From the NCBI GenBank assembly GCA_011634665.1, contig WAEK01000009.1, positions 434,001-498,000 of the forward strand: a stretch of DNA of 64,000 nucleotides. Direction: 5' to 3'. The translations under genes were made by a program, and so were the position numbers. The notes beneath the pieces are model-generated. The model saw only the letters and a program-made list of their open reading frames with translations, was not told the DNA's origin and ran no database searches. The stretch is from Mortierella sp. BCC40632 (Eukaryota > Mortierellomycota > Mortierellomycetes > Mortierellales > Mortierellaceae). Shown in pieces: positions 61,512-64,000 of the stretch; positions within the stretch are counted from its first letter, which is position 1; each line of letters begins with the position of its first letter.

Positions 61512-62549
61512 TTATACACGAATTGGCTTCTTTCCATATGCAACATAAATCGTCTGGTACGCTCGGTGTTCTTTGGTTTCACTCTGCATCATCTCCTTGA
61601 CCATCTCTCGGATATGGTTCTCAGACTTGGAGGCAGCCTTGGCAAGATGAGGGGTCACGGTCTCGAGAATGGCACCAATGTTTTGCTTCCAGAGTTGACC
61701 CAACTTTCCGCCCCATTCGCCCAATGGCACCGAGTATTCCTTCACTTGGACCTCAACAAAACCAGCTTCGATCATCATCTGACTCAATGTCCTGACAGCA
61801 GCTGGGTCCACGTGCCTCGAGCCCATTGACCGCAGCATATAATCGAACAACAGACTTGTCTTTGGTCCAGCATCATGTACGCTCACATCTGATTCAACCG
61901 ACTCGAACCATCCGCCAGGCTTGCAGAGTCGATAAGCCTCCTTGACGGCTGTCTGCCAGTCCTGAGCCGTGAATCCTGCAGAGACATTTCGTTGAAAGAC
62001 CACGTCAAAGCATCCTTCGGGCTGTGACTTGTTTAGACCAGTGAGGATATTTTCGCAAAAGAAGGAGCAGTTGCGGGGGTGGATAGCAGCTGGAAAAATG
62101 GGTGAGATGTCGATTCCGACAAAGTTGACTGTACTCATATCTGTTGCCATGTCCTAGAATAGTTAGATAGAGAAAGGGAGAGAGAAAGGGGTCAGAGTTA
62201 GTCGAGTGTTCACATGATTCGCGTTTCGTGTGTGTGCGACAGGGGAGAGGAACAGATGACTTGTTCCTTATTGAAAGACGTGTGGTACCCAAGGACCCGT
62301 TGTTCTTCAACCCCAACCCCCCAACCCCCACCTTAAAGTCGGGTAAAGAGAGAAAGGGGGAGGAGGGGGGGGGGACCGATATCGGATGAGATAGAGGGTG
62401 TGTGTGTTGTATTGTGTAAGGGTGCAGCGGACAATGGCGGCACATGATACGCAGCAGCGATCATGCGTCCATCCAAGGGGAGATACGCTACACAATGCGA
62501 TCGGAGCTTGGGCCAACTCAAAAGAATGTTACATCCAAAGGTACCACCT

Positions 62550-62584
<35 letters not shown>

Positions 62585-63876
62585 AGAGAAAAGGGAGGGA
62601 GTGAAAGGGGAAAAGGGCGGGGAGTGTGGAGAATGGGAAAGTGGGAGAATGGAGGATGGGTAGAAGAGTAAGAGCAACAGCGATGGGGCACAAACAAGTT
62701 CCTCCTCCTTGCTTTTGCTCTCTCTCTCAATCTCTCTAGCCATTCTCGACTGGTTGATGGGCGATGCAATAGGAAAGATTCTTCTTTTGTCAACACCACC
62801 AAGGTCCAGCCATTCAGTCATGGTTATCCAGGCACATGGATTGGCTGTCGCACAGCACAGGGCAAGACTGAATAGAGGAAAGTGACAAGAGGTTGAGAAA
62901 GAGATGGAAGGGCACACCCATTCTCGCATAAAAATAAAAAAAGATCCTTCCAGGCTGACAATCCACTTTCCCAAGAGCTCTCTCTTTCTCTCTCTCTGTT
63001 GCCATGCTGTCATTCCCCCCTTTCTTGTCCACCTTCCAGCCTATTGCGCTTACAAAACGCTAACAAGCCAAAAAGGAAAGGGTGGCAACATGATGCTCTG
63101 ACTCTATCCGAAACCTGAATGGTTACTGTTGTTGCTCATGCTCGCTACTGCAGCGATGCTGATGAAGGCAATCACAAAATGGCGCTGGTGTTGGTTGTTG
63201 TTGTGTGTGTGCGTGTGTGTGCGTGTGTGCAAATGTGCGTGTGCGTGTAGATGTGGATGTGGAAATGTATGTCGTGTGTGATATTGCGTTGGGCGGTGGT
63301 GGGGTAGGAGGAGGAGGAGGAGGAGGAGGAGGAGGAGAGAGAGAGTTGGCTGGGCTGTCAATGCAGGTGGGTGATTACATCACACACATAATCACCACTA
63401 GAGCAAAGAAGGGGAAGGTCGAGGTCGACCTCTCATTGTCCGATGCAGCTCCACCCGCATCGTCTCGGCGACCCCATTAGTCATCCCCATTCAAGGCACA
63501 ACAAACAAGGCCGCGATGGCATGGAACAAAAAAGGGGTGGAGAAGAGAAAAGTAGAGTGGAGAGAGTGGAAGGTAGAGAAGAGGTAGAGAGAATTGATAC
63601 ACGACACCGTGCAACCCAATATGATACGCGCATGCAGACAAAGAAGCATAATCGATGGAGAGACGAGATAGACTCTCGTCGGAGAAAAAAAAAAAAAAAA
63701 AAGAGGTAGTGTTGAAAGAGAGTGAGAGTAGGAGGCTGGCGGATGATGAGAGGCTTACCATGGTCCATGTGGCTGGGCCGCAGCCAAGGTCGATCACTCG
63801 ACCATTTTCAGGAATGGGCACATGAATGTTCTTGCCGCCTTGGATCATCTTGAAGACATAGTGTTGTAGGTGAAGC
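61512..63876 (-). CDS. Class I SAM-dependent methyltransferase, 5' partial
   Basis: Two exons are visible on the minus strand: 63876-63759 (upstream exon, acceptor TCTAG) and 62153-61512 (last exon, stop at 61512). The first holds RLHLQHYVFKMI and the SAM-binding motif I, VIDLGCGPATWTM. The second begins DMATDMSTVNFVGIDIS (acidic strand-2 residue) and continues FDVVFQRNVSAGF, EAYRLCKPGGWFESVE and FVEVQVKEYSVPLGEWGG, giving a complete Rossmann methyltransferase core. It resembles the large fungal family of methyltransferases related to LaeA-like and phosphoethanolamine-type enzymes; the substrate is unknown. In-frame stops upstream of 63876 show that the N-terminal exon or exons lie past the window end. 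The intron between the two exons is about 1.6 kb, with phase-0 GTAAGC and CTAG ends, and is far longer than the others here. Confidence 0.85.
62154..63758 (-). other. Long repeat-filled intron of the methyltransferase gene
   Basis: This 1605-base interval contains a 30-base A run (about 62551-62580), GGA repeats (about 63308-63337), GT-rich DNA (about 63203-63250) and other purine tracts. No exon of another gene was recognised in it on either strand. Its ends splice the methyltransferase motif I region exactly to the next strand of the fold. Confidence 0.6.
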
Positions 63877-63929
63877 CTAGACAAAGAGTTTCCATCCAAC
63901 AAATCATTGGGTTTTCGTTAGTTACTAGA

Positions 63930-63939
63930 CTGAAAAAAG

Positions 63940-63975
<36 letters not shown>
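63930..63975. repeat. Long A run near window end
   Basis: About 45 bases of nearly pure A. On the minus strand this is a T-rich tract that could serve as the 3' end of the intron preceding the first visible methyltransferase exon. Confidence 0.85.
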
Positions 63976-63976
<1 letters not shown>

Positions 63977-64000
63977 AAAGAATAGGGAGAGGAGCGACAA

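Overview
The window looks like nuclear DNA from an early-diverging filamentous fungus, most likely a Mortierella-type species. This is inferred from gene content and architecture; no database search was possible. Genes are intron-rich with GT-AG introns of roughly 70-900 nt. Intergenic DNA and introns are packed with poly-A/poly-T runs and CT, GA, GT and CA microsatellites. The gene set mixes functions kept in basal fungi: a dynein light intermediate chain, an animal-type ACMSD, a fucokinase-type GHMP kinase and a WRKY-GCM1-type zinc finger regulator. I saw no prokaryotic operons, CRISPR arrays, rRNA, convincing tRNA genes or intact transposons.

Layout. 1-8.3 kb: microsatellite-rich DNA without a supportable gene. 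8.3-13.2 kb: a hot-dog thioesterase-like protein and an eight-exon glycerol kinase with a possible mitochondrial presequence, both on +. 13.2-17.9 kb: repeat-rich spacer with a (GT)58 tract. 17.9-23.7 kb: a large Gln-rich transcription factor with a C-terminal WRKY-like finger, then a small Tim17-like membrane protein, both on +. 24-26.6 kb: a tract-poor island with coding-like fragments. 27.5-31.1 kb: Ldb17/Dip1/SPIN90 homologue (+). 31.6-33.5 kb: ACMSD (+). 34.9-35.9 kb: Cwc21/SRRM2-type splicing factor (+). 36.3-39.8 kb: cytoplasmic dynein light intermediate chain (+). 39.8-46.8 kb: tract-poor islands around a single-exon MPDU1-like protein (-). 46.8-48.5 kb: PEX22-like (-), divergent from phosphopantothenate-cysteine ligase (50.2-52.3 kb, +), which carries a one-base frameshift. 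53.5-55.4 kb: a two-finger GATA factor (-), divergent from the fucokinase-like kinase (56.8-59.2 kb, +). 61.5 kb to the end: a SAM methyltransferase (-), with its 5' exons beyond the window.

The genes do not form one pathway; they are a normal eukaryotic mixture. They cover glycerol entry into lipid synthesis, CoA synthesis, tryptophan/NAD branch control, fucose salvage, dolichol-sugar use, peroxisome biogenesis, actin and dynein cytoskeleton, splicing, and two regulators. I found no undescribed multi-gene system. The most interesting items are the WRKY-type finger that lacks the WRKYGQK heptad, the frameshift in the CoA gene, the stand-alone fucokinase domain, the GC-AG intron in PEX22, and several tract-poor islands with splice signals but no recognisable intact gene.
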